From assembly GCA_024330185.1 (NCBI GenBank), contig JANDLV010000036.1:1-41667 (forward strand): a stretch of DNA of 41,667 nt. Direction: 5' to 3'. Position numbers and translations under genes: made by a program. The notes beneath the pieces were generated by a model. The model was not told the origin of the DNA. It worked only from the letters and a program-made list of their open reading frames with translations, and searched no databases. Source of the DNA: Candidatus Siliceabacter maunaloa (GTDB lineage Bacteria > Actinomycetota > Thermoleophilia > Solirubrobacterales > Solirubrobacteraceae). Within the stretch, counting starts at the first letter, position 1. Every line of letters begins with the position of its first letter. Below are positions 18,221 through 26,785 of this stretch, piece after piece.

Positions 18221-18408
18221 CGACGGTCCACGCGGGCAGCGCCCAGAAGGCGCTGGGCGAGCTCGGTGAGTGCGATGCCCTCGGCGAGATTGGCAGCCGG
18301 CCCTCGTCTGGCGTCGCGGCGCATCCGTGCGTGTCGCACGCGTTCGTTGTGCTTCAGGTCGCGAGCGCGGTCCTCCCGCGTGGGAAGCGGTCTGCCGTCG
18401 GTCGTCAC
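18217..18408 (-). CDS. Small basic protein coupled to the nucleotidyltransferase, antitoxin candidate
   Basis: 63 residues from GTG 18408: VTTDGRPLPTREDRARDLKHNERVRHARMRRDARRG, then PAANLAEGIALTELAQRLLGAARVDRR. It is very basic in the first half, with an amphipathic helix at the end. It precedes and overlaps the nucleotidyltransferase by 4 nt, the order and size expected for a partner or antitoxin. No named domain is recognised; the open frame continues 38 codons further upstream, but that part runs through a repeat region and is unlikely to be coding. Confidence 0.55.
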   Translation of the reverse strand: MTTDGRPLPTREDRARDLKHNERVRHARMRRDARRGPAANLAEGIALTELAQRLLGAARVDRR

Positions 18409-18485
18409 GGCCGGGATTGTTGCGCACGCCGAACCCGCGCGCCACCGTTGGGCAAGCCGTCCTGTCCTAGGTGGGGCAACCGTCC

Positions 18486-18505
18486 TGCTCTGGTGTGGCA
18501 GAGCA
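18486..18505. repeat. TGCTCTG/CAGAGCA hairpin between the NTase module and GH31
   Basis: TGCTCTG (18486-18492) pairs with CAGAGCA (18499-18505) over a 6-nt loop. GGTGT (18492-18496) and ACACC (18506-18510) form a competing stem, and GTCCTG/CAGGAC flank both. Just upstream, GGGCAAGCCGTCCTG and GGGCAACCGTCCTG form an imperfect direct repeat. The element lies in the 115-nt space between a minus-strand gene start (18408) and the GH31 stop (18524). A terminator for GH31 or a small dispersed repeat are both possible. Confidence 0.4.
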
Positions 18506-18523
18506 ACACCCAGGCAGGACACT

Positions 18524-20758
18524 TCAGTCGACGACGCGCGTGGCGACCTCGCGGTCGGGCTCCACCGACCAGCGCCCGCGCACCCACCGCACGCGCGACC
18601 CGTCGGCCAGGCGCGCGGCGGCGCGGCCGCAGGCCGGCTCGCCCCACAACGTCGCCTCGAGCGGGCGCTCGTGCTCGGGCGTGTCGCCCAGGCCGCTTGC
18701 CACGTGGCCCTCGGGCAGCGTCACTACGACGGAGCCGGCGCGTACCCACACGGGGATGCGCTCCAGCGGCGCGGGGGCGACGACCTCGCGCCCGCCGGCG
18801 ACCTCGCGCCCGCTCCAGGTCTCGATCCAGCGCCCGCGCGGCAGGACGACCTCGCGCTCGCACGCGCCCTCCTCGACCACCGGCGCCACCCAGAGCGCCG
18901 GGCCGAAGCCGAACGCGTCGCCCACCGACCACGCGCCCGCGTCGTCGGGCTGGAGCAGCGACAGCGGGCGGACGATCGGCAGCCCGCTGCGCGCCGCCGT
19001 GGCCGCCGCCGCCCGGATGTAGGGTACGAGGCGCTCGTGCAGGAGGACGTAGGAGCGGTACAGGTCGAGCGTGCGGTAGTCGTAGGTCCACGGCTCCTGA
19101 CGCATGCGCGCGTGGGCGTGCATGAGCGGCGTGAAGCAGCCGTACTGGGCCCAGCGCACCAGCAGCTCGGCCGGGCAGCGCTCCACGAGGCGATGGCCCA
19201 GGTAGCCGCCGACGTCATGCGACCAGTTGGAGAAGCCCGTCGAGGCGGCGGAGATCCCGGCCGCGATGAGCACCTGCAGCGCCCACGGGTCGCTGGACTG
19301 GTCGCCGCCCCACAGGTGGCCCAGCGCCTGCTGGCCCGTCCATCCGCTGCGCCCGAAGAGCACGCCGCGGCCGGGGTGGACGTCGTCCAGCGCGCGCTGC
19401 ATCGCGCGCCGGTAGGCGGTCCCGTGCGCCCAGGCCGCGTTCGCGCCGGTGCGGCCGTCGGCGAACCGGACGTGCTCGGGCAGGTAGTAGCCCTCGCCGT
19501 CGTCGGCCTTGATCCCCTCCACGCCGCGCGCCAGCAGCGCGCGGGCCTGGCCGCACCACCAGGCCTCCGCGGGCGGGCTGGCCAGGTCGACCGGTGAGCC
19601 CGTCCCCATCCACCAGCGCGCGACGAACGGCTCGCCGCCGACGTCGCACAGGAAGTGGCCGTCGCGCTCCCCCTCGGCGTAGGTTGGCGCGGGCCGGGAG
19701 TGAAGCGCCTGGGAGCCCGGGTCGGGCGGGATCTGCCCCTCGCTGGAGTCGAGGTTGACCCACGGCGTGATCCACACCACCGTGCGCACCCCCTGCATCC
19801 GGAAGGCGGCCACCATCCCGTCGAAGTCGGGGAGCTGGTGGGGGTTGGGCTCCCAGGTGTTGTACTGCGTCTCCCAGGGGGAGTCGAGCACGATCGCGTC
19901 AAGCGGGATGCCCTCGCGCGCGCATCCGTGGACGTCGTCCTCCACGTCGTCGCGGTGCTCGTGGACGTCGCGGCTCTTCCAGAAGCCATAGCCCCACTCG
20001 GGCAGCACCGCGGGCCGGCCGACGTGGGCCAGCCAGCGGCGCAGGCGGGCGGTGGGGGAGGAGGCGGTGTACAGGACGACGCGCAGCGGGCCGGCGCTCG
20101 CTCGCGCCGAGAGGGTCGTGCGCTCGCCCAGCTCGACGCGGATCCCGTTGCCCGCGCCGTCCACCCAGGCCGACCAACCGTGGCTGGAGGCCAGCCAGGG
20201 CGCGGGCGCGCAGTCGCCCTGGGGGATCCCCCCGCCGGCCAGCAGGTCGGGCGGGCAGTCCGGGCCGGTGTAGCGGCGGTCGGCGCCGAGCTGGATCTCG
20301 CGCCCCGCGTGGTCCACGGACGGGTGGTGGCGCGCGCCCAGGCCGGCGAAGGCCTCGCCCGCCTCGCCATGCCAGTCCAGCGCGAGGCGCAGGGGATCGT
20401 CGTGCGCGCTCAGCTCCAGCGCGACGATCCCGGCCGTCGGCACGGTGACCCGCAGCCGCGCCTGGCGCCCGCCCTCCAGGCGCAGTCCCAGTTCGGCGCC
20501 GTCGGCCAGAAGCTCCACCGGCGTGGCGGAGGCCGCCACCTCGGGCGGCTCGCGGTCCTCGTGGGCGATCACACCCTCGGTGAGGGGGATGAGCTGGTCG
20601 TGCACCACGCCTTCCCACACCCGGACGCCACCCTCGCGCACGACGCGCCGGCCATCCCGGCGCACCGAGAAGGCGAAGGGCGCAAGGCGCACCCGGACCT
20701 CCAGCCCACCGCGGAGCAGGCGCAGCTCCCCAGCGGCCAGCGAGACGTCGGTGGGCAC
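18524..20758 (-). CDS. GH31 glycoside hydrolase (alpha-glucosidase/alpha-xylosidase type)
   Basis: 744 residues from GTG 20758, preceded by AAGGAG with 6-nt spacing. An N-terminal beta-sandwich (to about 240) leads to the (beta/alpha)8 barrel. The nucleophile Asp lies in GIKADDGEGYYLP (near residue 416; family pattern KxDxGE), and the acid/base Asp in FGRSGWTGQQALGHLWGGDQSSD (near 483). A C-terminal beta-sandwich begins around GDAFGFGPALWVAPVVEEG. GH31 retaining enzymes release terminal alpha-linked glucose or xylose. No signal peptide is visible, so it is likely cytoplasmic. It is divergent from the PHP-GT4/GT4/MGH1-like genes with a 147-nt intergenic region. The frame is open far upstream without support for coding there. 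Confidence 0.92.
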   Translation of the reverse strand: MPTDVSLAAGELRLLRGGLEVRVRLAPFAFSVRRDGRRVVREGGVRVWEGVVHDQLIPLTEGVIAHEDREPPEVAASATPVELLADGAELGLRLEGGRQARLRVTVPTAGIVALELSAHDDPLRLALDWHGEAGEAFAGLGARHHPSVDHAGREIQLGADRRYTGPDCPPDLLAGGGIPQGDCAPAPWLASSHGWSAWVDGAGNGIRVELGERTTLSARASAGPLRVVLYTASSPTARLRRWLAHVGRPAVLPEWGYGFWKSRDVHEHRDDVEDDVHGCAREGIPLDAIVLDSPWETQYNTWEPNPHQLPDFDGMVAAFRMQGVRTVVWITPWVNLDSSEGQIPPDPGSQALHSRPAPTYAEGERDGHFLCDVGGEPFVARWWMGTGSPVDLASPPAEAWWCGQARALLARGVEGIKADDGEGYYLPEHVRFADGRTGANAAWAHGTAYRRAMQRALDDVHPGRGVLFGRSGWTGQQALGHLWGGDQSSDPWALQVLIAAGISAASTGFSNWSHDVGGYLGHRLVERCPAELLVRWAQYGCFTPLMHAHARMRQEPWTYDYRTLDLYRSYVLLHERLVPYIRAAAATAARSGLPIVRPLSLLQPDDAGAWSVGDAFGFGPALWVAPVVEEGACEREVVLPRGRWIETWSGREVAGGREVVAPAPLERIPVWVRAGSVVVTLPEGHVASGLGDTPEHERPLEATLWGEPACGRAAARLADGSRVRWVRGRWSVEPDREVATRVVD

Positions 20759-20905
20759 GTCGCTCTCCTTCCACGCGGCTGTGGCCGCGCGGCATCGGTT
20801 CACCGGATGGTCACCGCCCGGCCACACCACGTTCACCAAAGGCGCGGATTTGCAGGGGAGACTGCATCGCGACAAGGCAAGAAGGAACCGAGTGAGGAGG
20901 CATCG

Positions 20906-23200
20906 ATGACTCCCAGGACGACCAGCCGGGTCGATCTCCACGTCCACTCCACGGCGTCGCAGCTCTCGAAGCTGGGCGTGCAGCGGGCCCTGGGCCTGCC
21001 CGAGTGCGCAACGCCGCCCGAGGAGGTCTACGCGCTGGCCAAGCGCCGCGGCATGGACTTCGTGACGATAACCGACCACGACACCATCGACGGGGCGCTG
21101 GAGCTGACAGACCGCTACGACGACGCGTTCGTCTCCGTCGAGCTGACCTGCGCGTTCCGCGCCGAGCCCCAGCATGTCCACGTGCTGTGCTGGGGCATCG
21201 ACCCAGACCAGTTCGCCCGCCTGCGCGAGCGCAGCGGCGACGTCGAGGCGGTGGCCGAGGAGCTGCGCGAGCAGGACATCGCCTGCGCGCTGGCCCACCC
21301 CTTCTACGCGGTCGAGGCCCCGCTGCTGCCCCGCCACCGCCGCCGCCTCGCGCGGCTGTTCCCGGTGTGGGAGACGCGCAACGGCTCGCGCGCCCGGGAG
21401 CTCAACGCCCCCGCCGCGGTCTACATCGAGACCCACGGCGGCACCGGCGTCGCGGGCAGCGACGACCACGCCGGCGTGGACATCGGGCGCACGTACACCG
21501 AGACGCCGCTGGCCTCCGACTGGCGCAGCTTCCTGGGCTGGGTGCACGACGGTCAGGCCACCGCGCGCGGTGACCAGGGCAGCGCGGCCAAGTGGGCCCA
21601 CAGCGCGATGGCCCTGGCCGCCAGGGTCTACGGCGGGGCGGGCGACGGCAGCGACGCCGCGCCCGAGCCGACCGCGGTGCTGAGCATGGTCGAGCGCGTC
21701 ATGCGCGAGGGCGACGCGCGGCGCGGTGCCATCGGCGCCGACCTGGGCCCCGACGACGCCCGCGCGCTGCTGCGCTCCTGGCTGAGCGCGGTCGAGCTCG
21801 ACCTCGACGAACGCGAGCTGCTGGACATGTTCCAGGACGAGAGCTTCCACCACGCCGCGCTCTTCCGCCGCGCGCGGCGCTGCCACGAGCGCAAGCTGTC
21901 CGGCGCCGTGGACGCGGCGCTGGCGGCCGCGGTGCAGGGCGGCGCCGCCCTCCCGGGTGCCGCGAGCGCCCTGTTCGACGCCTGCGTTGCCGCCATCCCC
22001 TACGCGCCCGCCGCGGCCTTCCTGGGCCGCGAGAAGGCCAAGCTGGTCACGCACGACGGGGAGCCCGTGCGCGTCGCCCTGGTGGCCGATGCGGTCGGGG
22101 GGATGCACGGCGTCACCCACACGCTGGACGAGCTGCGCGAGCGCGGGGTGCCCGGCTTCGACGTCGAGGTCGTCGGCACCGATCACAACGTCGACCGCCG
22201 CCTGAGCGCGGTGGCCGAGGTCGACATCCCCTTCTACAGCGGGCTCAAGGTCGGCGTGCCCTCGCTGCCGGCGGTGGTCGAGGCGCTGGCCGAGGGCCGC
22301 TACGACCTGGTGCACCTCTGCTCGCCCGGCCCGGCCGGGGTGGCCGCCGGGCTGGTCGCGCGGATCATGGACCTGCCGGTCATCGGCAGCTACCACACCG
22401 AGCTGGCCGTCTACACGGGCCTGCGCACCGCGGACCCGATGATGGAGGCGGCGGCCCGCGCGGCCATCGCGGCCTTCTACGGCCAGTGCGCGACGGTGCT
22501 CTCGCCCAGCCCCTCCTCCGACGCGGTGCTCGAGGGCATGGGCATCGCCCCGCAGCGCGTCGGGCGCTGGGACCGCGGGGTGGACGTCGGGCGCTTCTCG
22601 CCCGCGACGGGCGACCCGGCCTCGCTGCCGGGCGAGGTCAGCGTCCTCTACGTGGGGCGCCTGACGCGCGAGAAGGGCGCCGACCTGCTGGCCGACGCCT
22701 TCCTGGCCGCCCGGGAGCGCGAACCGCGCCTGCACCTCGTGCTGGCCGGCGGTGGGCCGGAGGAGGAGGCGCTGCGCGAGCGCCTGGGGGAGCACGCGAC
22801 GTTCCTGGGCTGGCTGGAGGGCGAGGCGCTGGCCCGGGCCTACGCGAGCGCCGACCTGTTCCTCTTCGCCAGCCGCACCGACACCTTCGGCCAGGTGCTG
22901 CTCGAGGCCCAGGCCTCGGGGACGCCGGTGATCGCGGTGGCCGAGGGCGGGCCGACCTCCATCGTCGAGGACGGCGTGACCGGCCGCCTGTGCCCGGCTG
23001 ACGCCGAAGCGCTGGCCGGCGCGGTGCTCGAGCTGGCGAGCGATGAGGCCCAGCGCGACCGTCTCGCCGCCGCGGCGTTGGACGCCGTGCGGGGGCGCAC
23101 CTGGGAGCGCGCGCTCGAGCAGCTCGCCGCGGGCTACCACCGGGCGCTGGCTGCCGGCGCCGACGTGCAGCGCGCGGAGGGCGTGGCCCGTGTCGCCTGA
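20906..23200 (+). CDS. PHP domain-GT4 glycosyltransferase fusion
   Basis: 764 residues from ATG 20906 (GAGGAGG at 20894-20900). The N-terminal PHP phosphoesterase domain has RVDLHVHSTAS (9-18), FVTITDHDTIDG (52-63), an E in SVELTC, CALAHPFYAV and AGSDDHAGVDIG, i.e. the four PHP metal-binding motifs. A helical linker (~240-380) follows, then a GT-B glycosyltransferase of the GT4 type (~390-760): ALVADAVGGMHGVTHTL, YVGRLTREKGADLLADAF, ADLFLFASRTDTFGQVLLEAQASGTPVIA (EX7E-type). The chain could couple glycosyl transfer to hydrolysis of a phosphate ester. The sugar and acceptor are unknown. It overlaps the next glycosyltransferase by 11 nt. Confidence 0.9.
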   Translation: MTPRTTSRVDLHVHSTASQLSKLGVQRALGLPECATPPEEVYALAKRRGMDFVTITDHDTIDGALELTDRYDDAFVSVELTCAFRAEPQHVHVLCWGIDPDQFARLRERSGDVEAVAEELREQDIACALAHPFYAVEAPLLPRHRRRLARLFPVWETRNGSRARELNAPAAVYIETHGGTGVAGSDDHAGVDIGRTYTETPLASDWRSFLGWVHDGQATARGDQGSAAKWAHSAMALAARVYGGAGDGSDAAPEPTAVLSMVERVMREGDARRGAIGADLGPDDARALLRSWLSAVELDLDERELLDMFQDESFHHAALFRRARRCHERKLSGAVDAALAAAVQGGAALPGAASALFDACVAAIPYAPAAAFLGREKAKLVTHDGEPVRVALVADAVGGMHGVTHTLDELRERGVPGFDVEVVGTDHNVDRRLSAVAEVDIPFYSGLKVGVPSLPAVVEALAEGRYDLVHLCSPGPAGVAAGLVARIMDLPVIGSYHTELAVYTGLRTADPMMEAAARAAIAAFYGQCATVLSPSPSSDAVLEGMGIAPQRVGRWDRGVDVGRFSPATGDPASLPGEVSVLYVGRLTREKGADLLADAFLAAREREPRLHLVLAGGGPEEEALRERLGEHATFLGWLEGEALARAYASADLFLFASRTDTFGQVLLEAQASGTPVIAVAEGGPTSIVEDGVTGRLCPADAEALAGAVLELASDEAQRDRLAAAALDAVRGRTWERALEQLAAGYHRALAAGADVQRAEGVARVA

Positions 23201-24368
23201 GGGCGCAACCGCCACCTCACCGCCTCCCCGCCGCGGCCACCTCCACCTCGTCGATCGCGCCGCCCCGGTGCAGCCGCTGCGGGTCGTCGACGTGGCCATG
23301 TTCTACGGGGAGCGCAGCGGTGGCATCCGCACCTACCTCGACGCGAAGCTGCGCTGGTCGCGCGGGGAGCGGGGGATCGACCACCACGTCGTCGTGCCCG
23401 GCCCGGCCGCCGCCGGCACCAAGGCCGCAGGCTCCGCCTCGGCTGGCACATGCCTGCGCGAGGTACGCAGCCTGCGCGTGGCCGCCGCCAACGGCTACCG
23501 GCTCCCGCTGGGGGCAGGGGCGCTGAGGCGGGAGCTCTGCGCGCTGGCCCCGGATGTGGTGCTGCTGCACGACCCGTTCTGGGCGCCGCTGGGCGTGGCC
23601 CGCACGGCGCACGCGCTGGGCGCGCAGGTGGTCGTCGTCCATCACGGCTCGGTCGCCCTCGACGCAGCGGGCCTGCCCGGCCCCGACCGCGCCTGGGCGC
23701 CGGTGCTGCGCCGCTGGATGCACCACGCCTATCGGGACGCCGACGCGGTCATGGCCGCACTGCCCACGTGCGACGACACGGGCCGGGAGGCCGACGTGCG
23801 CCTGCGCTTCGGCCTGCACCCCGCCTTCCGGCCCCGGGACGGGGTGCGCCGCGGCGACCACGTGCTCTACGTCGGGCGTCTCGCGCGCGAGAAGGGGGTC
23901 TTCGAGCTCCTGCACGCCGCCGCGCGCGCCGCCGACCCCTGGCCGCTGCGCCTGGTCGGCAGCGGTCCCGCGGAGACCCGCCTGCGTGCGCTGGCCGACC
24001 GCCTGGGCATCGCCCACCGCGTGCGCTGGCGCCCCTACGTCAGCGACCCGGTGCGCCTCGGGCACGCCTACCAGTCGGCTCGCGCGGTCGTGATGCCCGG
24101 CGCCCACGAGACCTTCGGCCTTGTCGGCTTCGAGGCCGCGGCCAGCGGGGCGAGCGTGGTGGCCTGCGACACGGCGCCCGCGACGGCGGTCATGGAGGGC
24201 CTTGCGCGCACCTACCGCCCCTACGACGTCGACGACCTGGCGGCGCAGATCGACGCCGCCCGCGCCGCGCCGCCCGATCTGATCGCGGCGCGCGCGCTGG
24301 CCACCCGCTCGACCTGGGACGCCGCCTTCGCCGCCGAGCTGGCGGACCTGCGTACGCTGAGCGTGTGA
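23190..24368 (+). CDS. GT4-family glycosyltransferase
   Basis: 392 residues from GTG 23190, which lies inside the end of the upstream gene with GGAGGG about 8 nt before it. The GT-B fold is clear. The N-terminal half has VVDVAMFYGERSGGIRTYLDAK and VVVVHHGSVAL; the C-terminal half has HVLYVGRLAREKGVFELLHAA, PLRLVGSGPAETRLRALADRLG and AVVMPGAHETFGLVGFEAAASGASVVACD, including the donor-binding EX7E (ETFGLVGFE). Substrates are not predictable. It overlaps the following hydrolase gene by 4 nt, so PHP-GT4, this enzyme and the hydrolase make one coupled operon. Confidence 0.9.
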   Translation: MSPEGATATSPPPRRGHLHLVDRAAPVQPLRVVDVAMFYGERSGGIRTYLDAKLRWSRGERGIDHHVVVPGPAAAGTKAAGSASAGTCLREVRSLRVAAANGYRLPLGAGALRRELCALAPDVVLLHDPFWAPLGVARTAHALGAQVVVVHHGSVALDAAGLPGPDRAWAPVLRRWMHHAYRDADAVMAALPTCDDTGREADVRLRFGLHPAFRPRDGVRRGDHVLYVGRLAREKGVFELLHAAARAADPWPLRLVGSGPAETRLRALADRLGIAHRVRWRPYVSDPVRLGHAYQSARAVVMPGAHETFGLVGFEAAASGASVVACDTAPATAVMEGLARTYRPYDVDDLAAQIDAARAAPPDLIAARALATRSTWDAAFAAELADLRTLSV

Positions 24369-25705
24369 GGTCGGGAGAGGGCGGCCGCGCCCGGGTGGAG
24401 AGCGACCCGTGCGCGCCGGCGGCCGGCAGGGATGTGGCGTCGTCCTGTGCCAGCCGAGGCGGCACTGGTGAAGCCCGCGACGCGGCCATCCTGGCCGCCG
24501 CCCACGCCACCCTCAAGGCCAACTGGCGCGAGGGCCGCCGGCGCACCGGCGAGCACTACGCGTTCACCTGCCCGGGCCCGCCGCGCTACCGCCACCTGTG
24601 GCACTGGGACTCCTGCTTCCACGCCATCGCCTGGCGGCACTTCGACCCTGCGCGGGCCCGCGCAGAGTTGCGCACGGTGCTGCGCGCCGGTCGCTCGGAC
24701 GGCTTCCTGCCCCACACCGTCTTCTGGGACAGCCCGGCCCGCTGGCGGCGCGCGCCGCTGTACGCCACGCGGCGGGTGCGCGGCGACTGGATGACGGCGA
24801 CCATCGGCCCGCCGCTGCTGCCCTTCGCCTGGGAGATCGTGGCGGCCGCCTCGCCCGACGACCCCGGCTTCGCCACCGAGGCGCTCGCGCCGCTGGCCCG
24901 CCACCTCGACTGGCTCGAGCACCACCGCGACCCCGACGGCGACGGGCTGCTCACCATCATCGCGCCCGACGAGAGCGGGCTCGACGACAGCCCGAAGTAC
25001 GACCCCGTCTTCGGCCGCCTGTCCCACGACCGCGCGGGCTACTTCTGGCTCATGGAGCGAAGCCGCCGCCTGGGCTGGGACTCTCACGCGATCATCGCTC
25101 GCCATCGGGAGCACGTCGAGGACGTCTGGGTCTCCGTCGCCTACGCGATGTCGTGCGCCGCGCTGGGCCGCCTGCGCGGCGAGGATCCCGACGGGCGCTA
25201 CACCACCCGTGCCGCGCGCACCGCCGCGGCCCTGGTCGACCGCTGCTGGGACGAGCGCCGCGGGCTGTTCCTCGACCTCGCGGGGCCGGGGGAGCGACCG
25301 GTGCCGGTCTCCACCTGGACCGCCCTCACCCCGCTGTGCCTGGGTGAGCTGATCCCCGCCGCCCTACGCACGCGCCTGGTCGAGGAGCACCTGCTCCATC
25401 CGCGCCGCTACGCCGCCCCCGTGGGCATTCCCAGCGTGGCCATGGACGAGCCGGCCTTCCGACCGGGCTTCGACCGCTGGCGGGCCTGGCGCGGCCCCTC
25501 CTGGATGAACACCGCCTGGCTGCTGGTGCCCCACATCGCCGCCGCGGGCCACGAGGCCGCCGCCCGGCGCATCGCCGACCGCCTGGCCGCCGCCGTCCTG
25601 CGTGAGGGCTTTCGTGAGTACTACGACCCCCGCCATGGCGGCGGCCTGGGCGTCCGCGGCTTCGGGTGGTCGACACTCGTGACTGACCTGCTTCTGCCAG
25701 GCTGA
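24365..25705 (+). CDS. MGH1-like (alpha/alpha)6-barrel glycoside hydrolase
   Basis: 446 residues from GTG 24365 (GTGA overlap with the previous stop). After a ~35-residue disordered start come motifs of the GH63/mannosylglycerate-hydrolase-like six-hairpin barrel: RYRHLWHWDSCFHAIAWRHFDP, GFLPHTVFWDS, DPDGDGLLTIIAPDESGLDDSPKYD, AYAMSCAALGRL, and the C-terminal WRGPSWMNTAWLL. Characterised relatives hydrolyse mannosylglycerate or glucosylglycerate, or trim glucose from oligosaccharides. Beside two glycosyltransferases and GH31, it probably turns over the glycoside that the operon makes (inference). No signal peptide. Confidence 0.85.
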   Translation: MRSGEGGRARVESDPCAPAAGRDVASSCASRGGTGEARDAAILAAAHATLKANWREGRRRTGEHYAFTCPGPPRYRHLWHWDSCFHAIAWRHFDPARARAELRTVLRAGRSDGFLPHTVFWDSPARWRRAPLYATRRVRGDWMTATIGPPLLPFAWEIVAAASPDDPGFATEALAPLARHLDWLEHHRDPDGDGLLTIIAPDESGLDDSPKYDPVFGRLSHDRAGYFWLMERSRRLGWDSHAIIARHREHVEDVWVSVAYAMSCAALGRLRGEDPDGRYTTRAARTAAALVDRCWDERRGLFLDLAGPGERPVPVSTWTALTPLCLGELIPAALRTRLVEEHLLHPRRYAAPVGIPSVAMDEPAFRPGFDRWRAWRGPSWMNTAWLLVPHIAAAGHEAAARRIADRLAAAVLREGFREYYDPRHGGGLGVRGFGWSTLVTDLLLPG

Positions 25706-25710
25706 GCGTC

Positions 25711-26058
25711 ATGACAGCACTGCTGGTGGCCGTGGCCGGCGGACTGGGTGTGCTGGCCCGCCACCTGCTCTCCTCGGCCGTTCAGGGTCCATGGACGATC
25801 GTGGCGATCAACGTCGCCGGGTCCTTCCTGCTCGGTCTCCTCGTCGCCGCCGCATGGGCCTCGCCCCAGGCGCGCACTGTTGCGGGAGCTGGGTTCCTCG
25901 GCGGCTTCACGACCTTCTCCACGTTCTCGGTGCAGGTGGTCAGCGACCTCGACGCGGGCCGCCCGGGCCACGCGCTGGCCTACCTGCTCGTGTCGGTCGT
26001 GCTCGGCGTCCTCGCCGCGGCGGCGGGCTTCTGGCTGGCGCGCGAGTCCTGGGGCTGA
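25711..26058 (+). CDS. crcB: CrcB/Fluc fluoride channel
   Basis: 115 residues with four transmembrane helices. It contains the conserved INVAGSFLLGLL (pore Asn) and GGFTTFSTFS (Phe-box and the central Na-binding break) of the Fluc family, which exports fluoride passively as an antiparallel dimer. Only one copy is present here, consistent with a homodimer. It starts 5 nt after the hydrolase stop, with no room for a fluoride riboswitch. The 3' end overlaps the convergent HupE-like gene by 79 nt. Confidence 0.93.
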   Translation: MTALLVAVAGGLGVLARHLLSSAVQGPWTIVAINVAGSFLLGLLVAAAWASPQARTVAGAGFLGGFTTFSTFSVQVVSDLDAGRPGHALAYLLVSVVLGVLAAAAGFWLARESWG

Positions 26059-26705
26059 GGGGAGAGCGCGGTGAAGGACAGGACGGCGGCGGCGATCAGG
26101 CCGGCGATGACCAGGCCGCCGTAGGCGCCGCGGCGGACTGACGGGGTGTCGATCCTCGCTCGTCTGGCCAGCTCCACAGCGGCGACCATGGAGGCGATCG
26201 CCAGGAGCTGGCCGAGCTCGACGCCGACGTTGAACGCGATCACGCGGGCCAGCAGTCCCTCCTCGGGGAGGCCGAGGGCCTGCAGGCGAGTGGACAGCCC
26301 CAGTCCGTGCACGAGCCCGAACGCGAAGATCGACGCGCCGATCGCCGTCCAGCGTTCAGGCCGCAGGCGCAATCCCACCACGCCGACGAAGACGATGCTC
26401 AGCGCGATGGTCACGTCGACGAGGGTTGCGTCGAGCCGCCAGCCGACCAGCGTGGCGACGATGAGGGTGAGGCTGTGCCCGGCCACGAACAGCGAGATCA
26501 GCTTGGCGGCCCGCCCGATCGTGCCGGCCAGCAGGACGACGCCGGCGATGAACAGCAGGTGGTCCCAGCCCAGCATCATGTGTTCCATGCCGAGGATCCC
26601 GAAGGACGGCACGGACTCGTCGGCGGCCGTGGCGCCGATGCTGTGGGCCAGAGGCATGGCCTCCGGGAGCGCCGCGACCATGGCGCCGTGCGGGCCGTGA
26701 CTCAC
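25980..26705 (-). CDS. HupE/UreJ-family membrane protein
   Basis: About 241 residues from GTG 26705; GTG 26744 would add 13 and ATG 26681 would remove 8. Six or seven hydrophobic helices. GILGMEHMMLGWDHLLFIAGVVLLAG, GHSLTLIVATL and FGLVHGLGLS hold the His/Asp residues conserved in HupE/UreJ_2 proteins, which take up nickel or have related metal-linked roles. The C-terminal tail (PQDSRASQKPAAAARTPSTTDTSR) is disordered, and its coding DNA overlaps the end of crcB on the other strand. Metal transport fits the metal-handling genes that follow, but the metal is unproven. Confidence 0.75.
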   Translation of the reverse strand: MSHGPHGAMVAALPEAMPLAHSIGATAADESVPSFGILGMEHMMLGWDHLLFIAGVVLLAGTIGRAAKLISLFVAGHSLTLIVATLVGWRLDATLVDVTIALSIVFVGVVGLRLRPERWTAIGASIFAFGLVHGLGLSTRLQALGLPEEGLLARVIAFNVGVELGQLLAIASMVAAVELARRARIDTPSVRRGAYGGLVIAGLIAAAVLSFTALSPQPQDSRASQKPAAAARTPSTTDTSR

Positions 26706-26773
26706 CTGCTGCACGTTACCTGACCGTATGCTCAGGTCCGGCACCGTCTATCGCCAACGCGTGCGGCAAGCCT

Positions 26774-26779
26774 TAGGAT
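26774..26779 (+). promoter_or_regulatory. Likely -10 element (TAGGAT) before a leaderless-like start
   Basis: TAGGAT at 26774-26779 lies 6 nt before the GTG at 26786, so transcription would begin at or next to the start codon. It matches the same hexamer before arsR at 34785-34790. No clear -35. Confidence 0.4.
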
Positions 26780-26785
26780 GATGGC

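Noticed and set aside
20759-23299. Continuation of the GH31 open frame through the PHP-GT4 gene on the opposite strand (total 1591 codons)
   Set aside because: GH31 homology begins at the GTG 20758 with a good ribosome site; the upstream extension is antisense to a well-supported gene.
25690-25711. A fluoride riboswitch in front of crcB
   Set aside because: Only 5 nt separate the hydrolase stop and the crcB start; there is no room and no matching structure.
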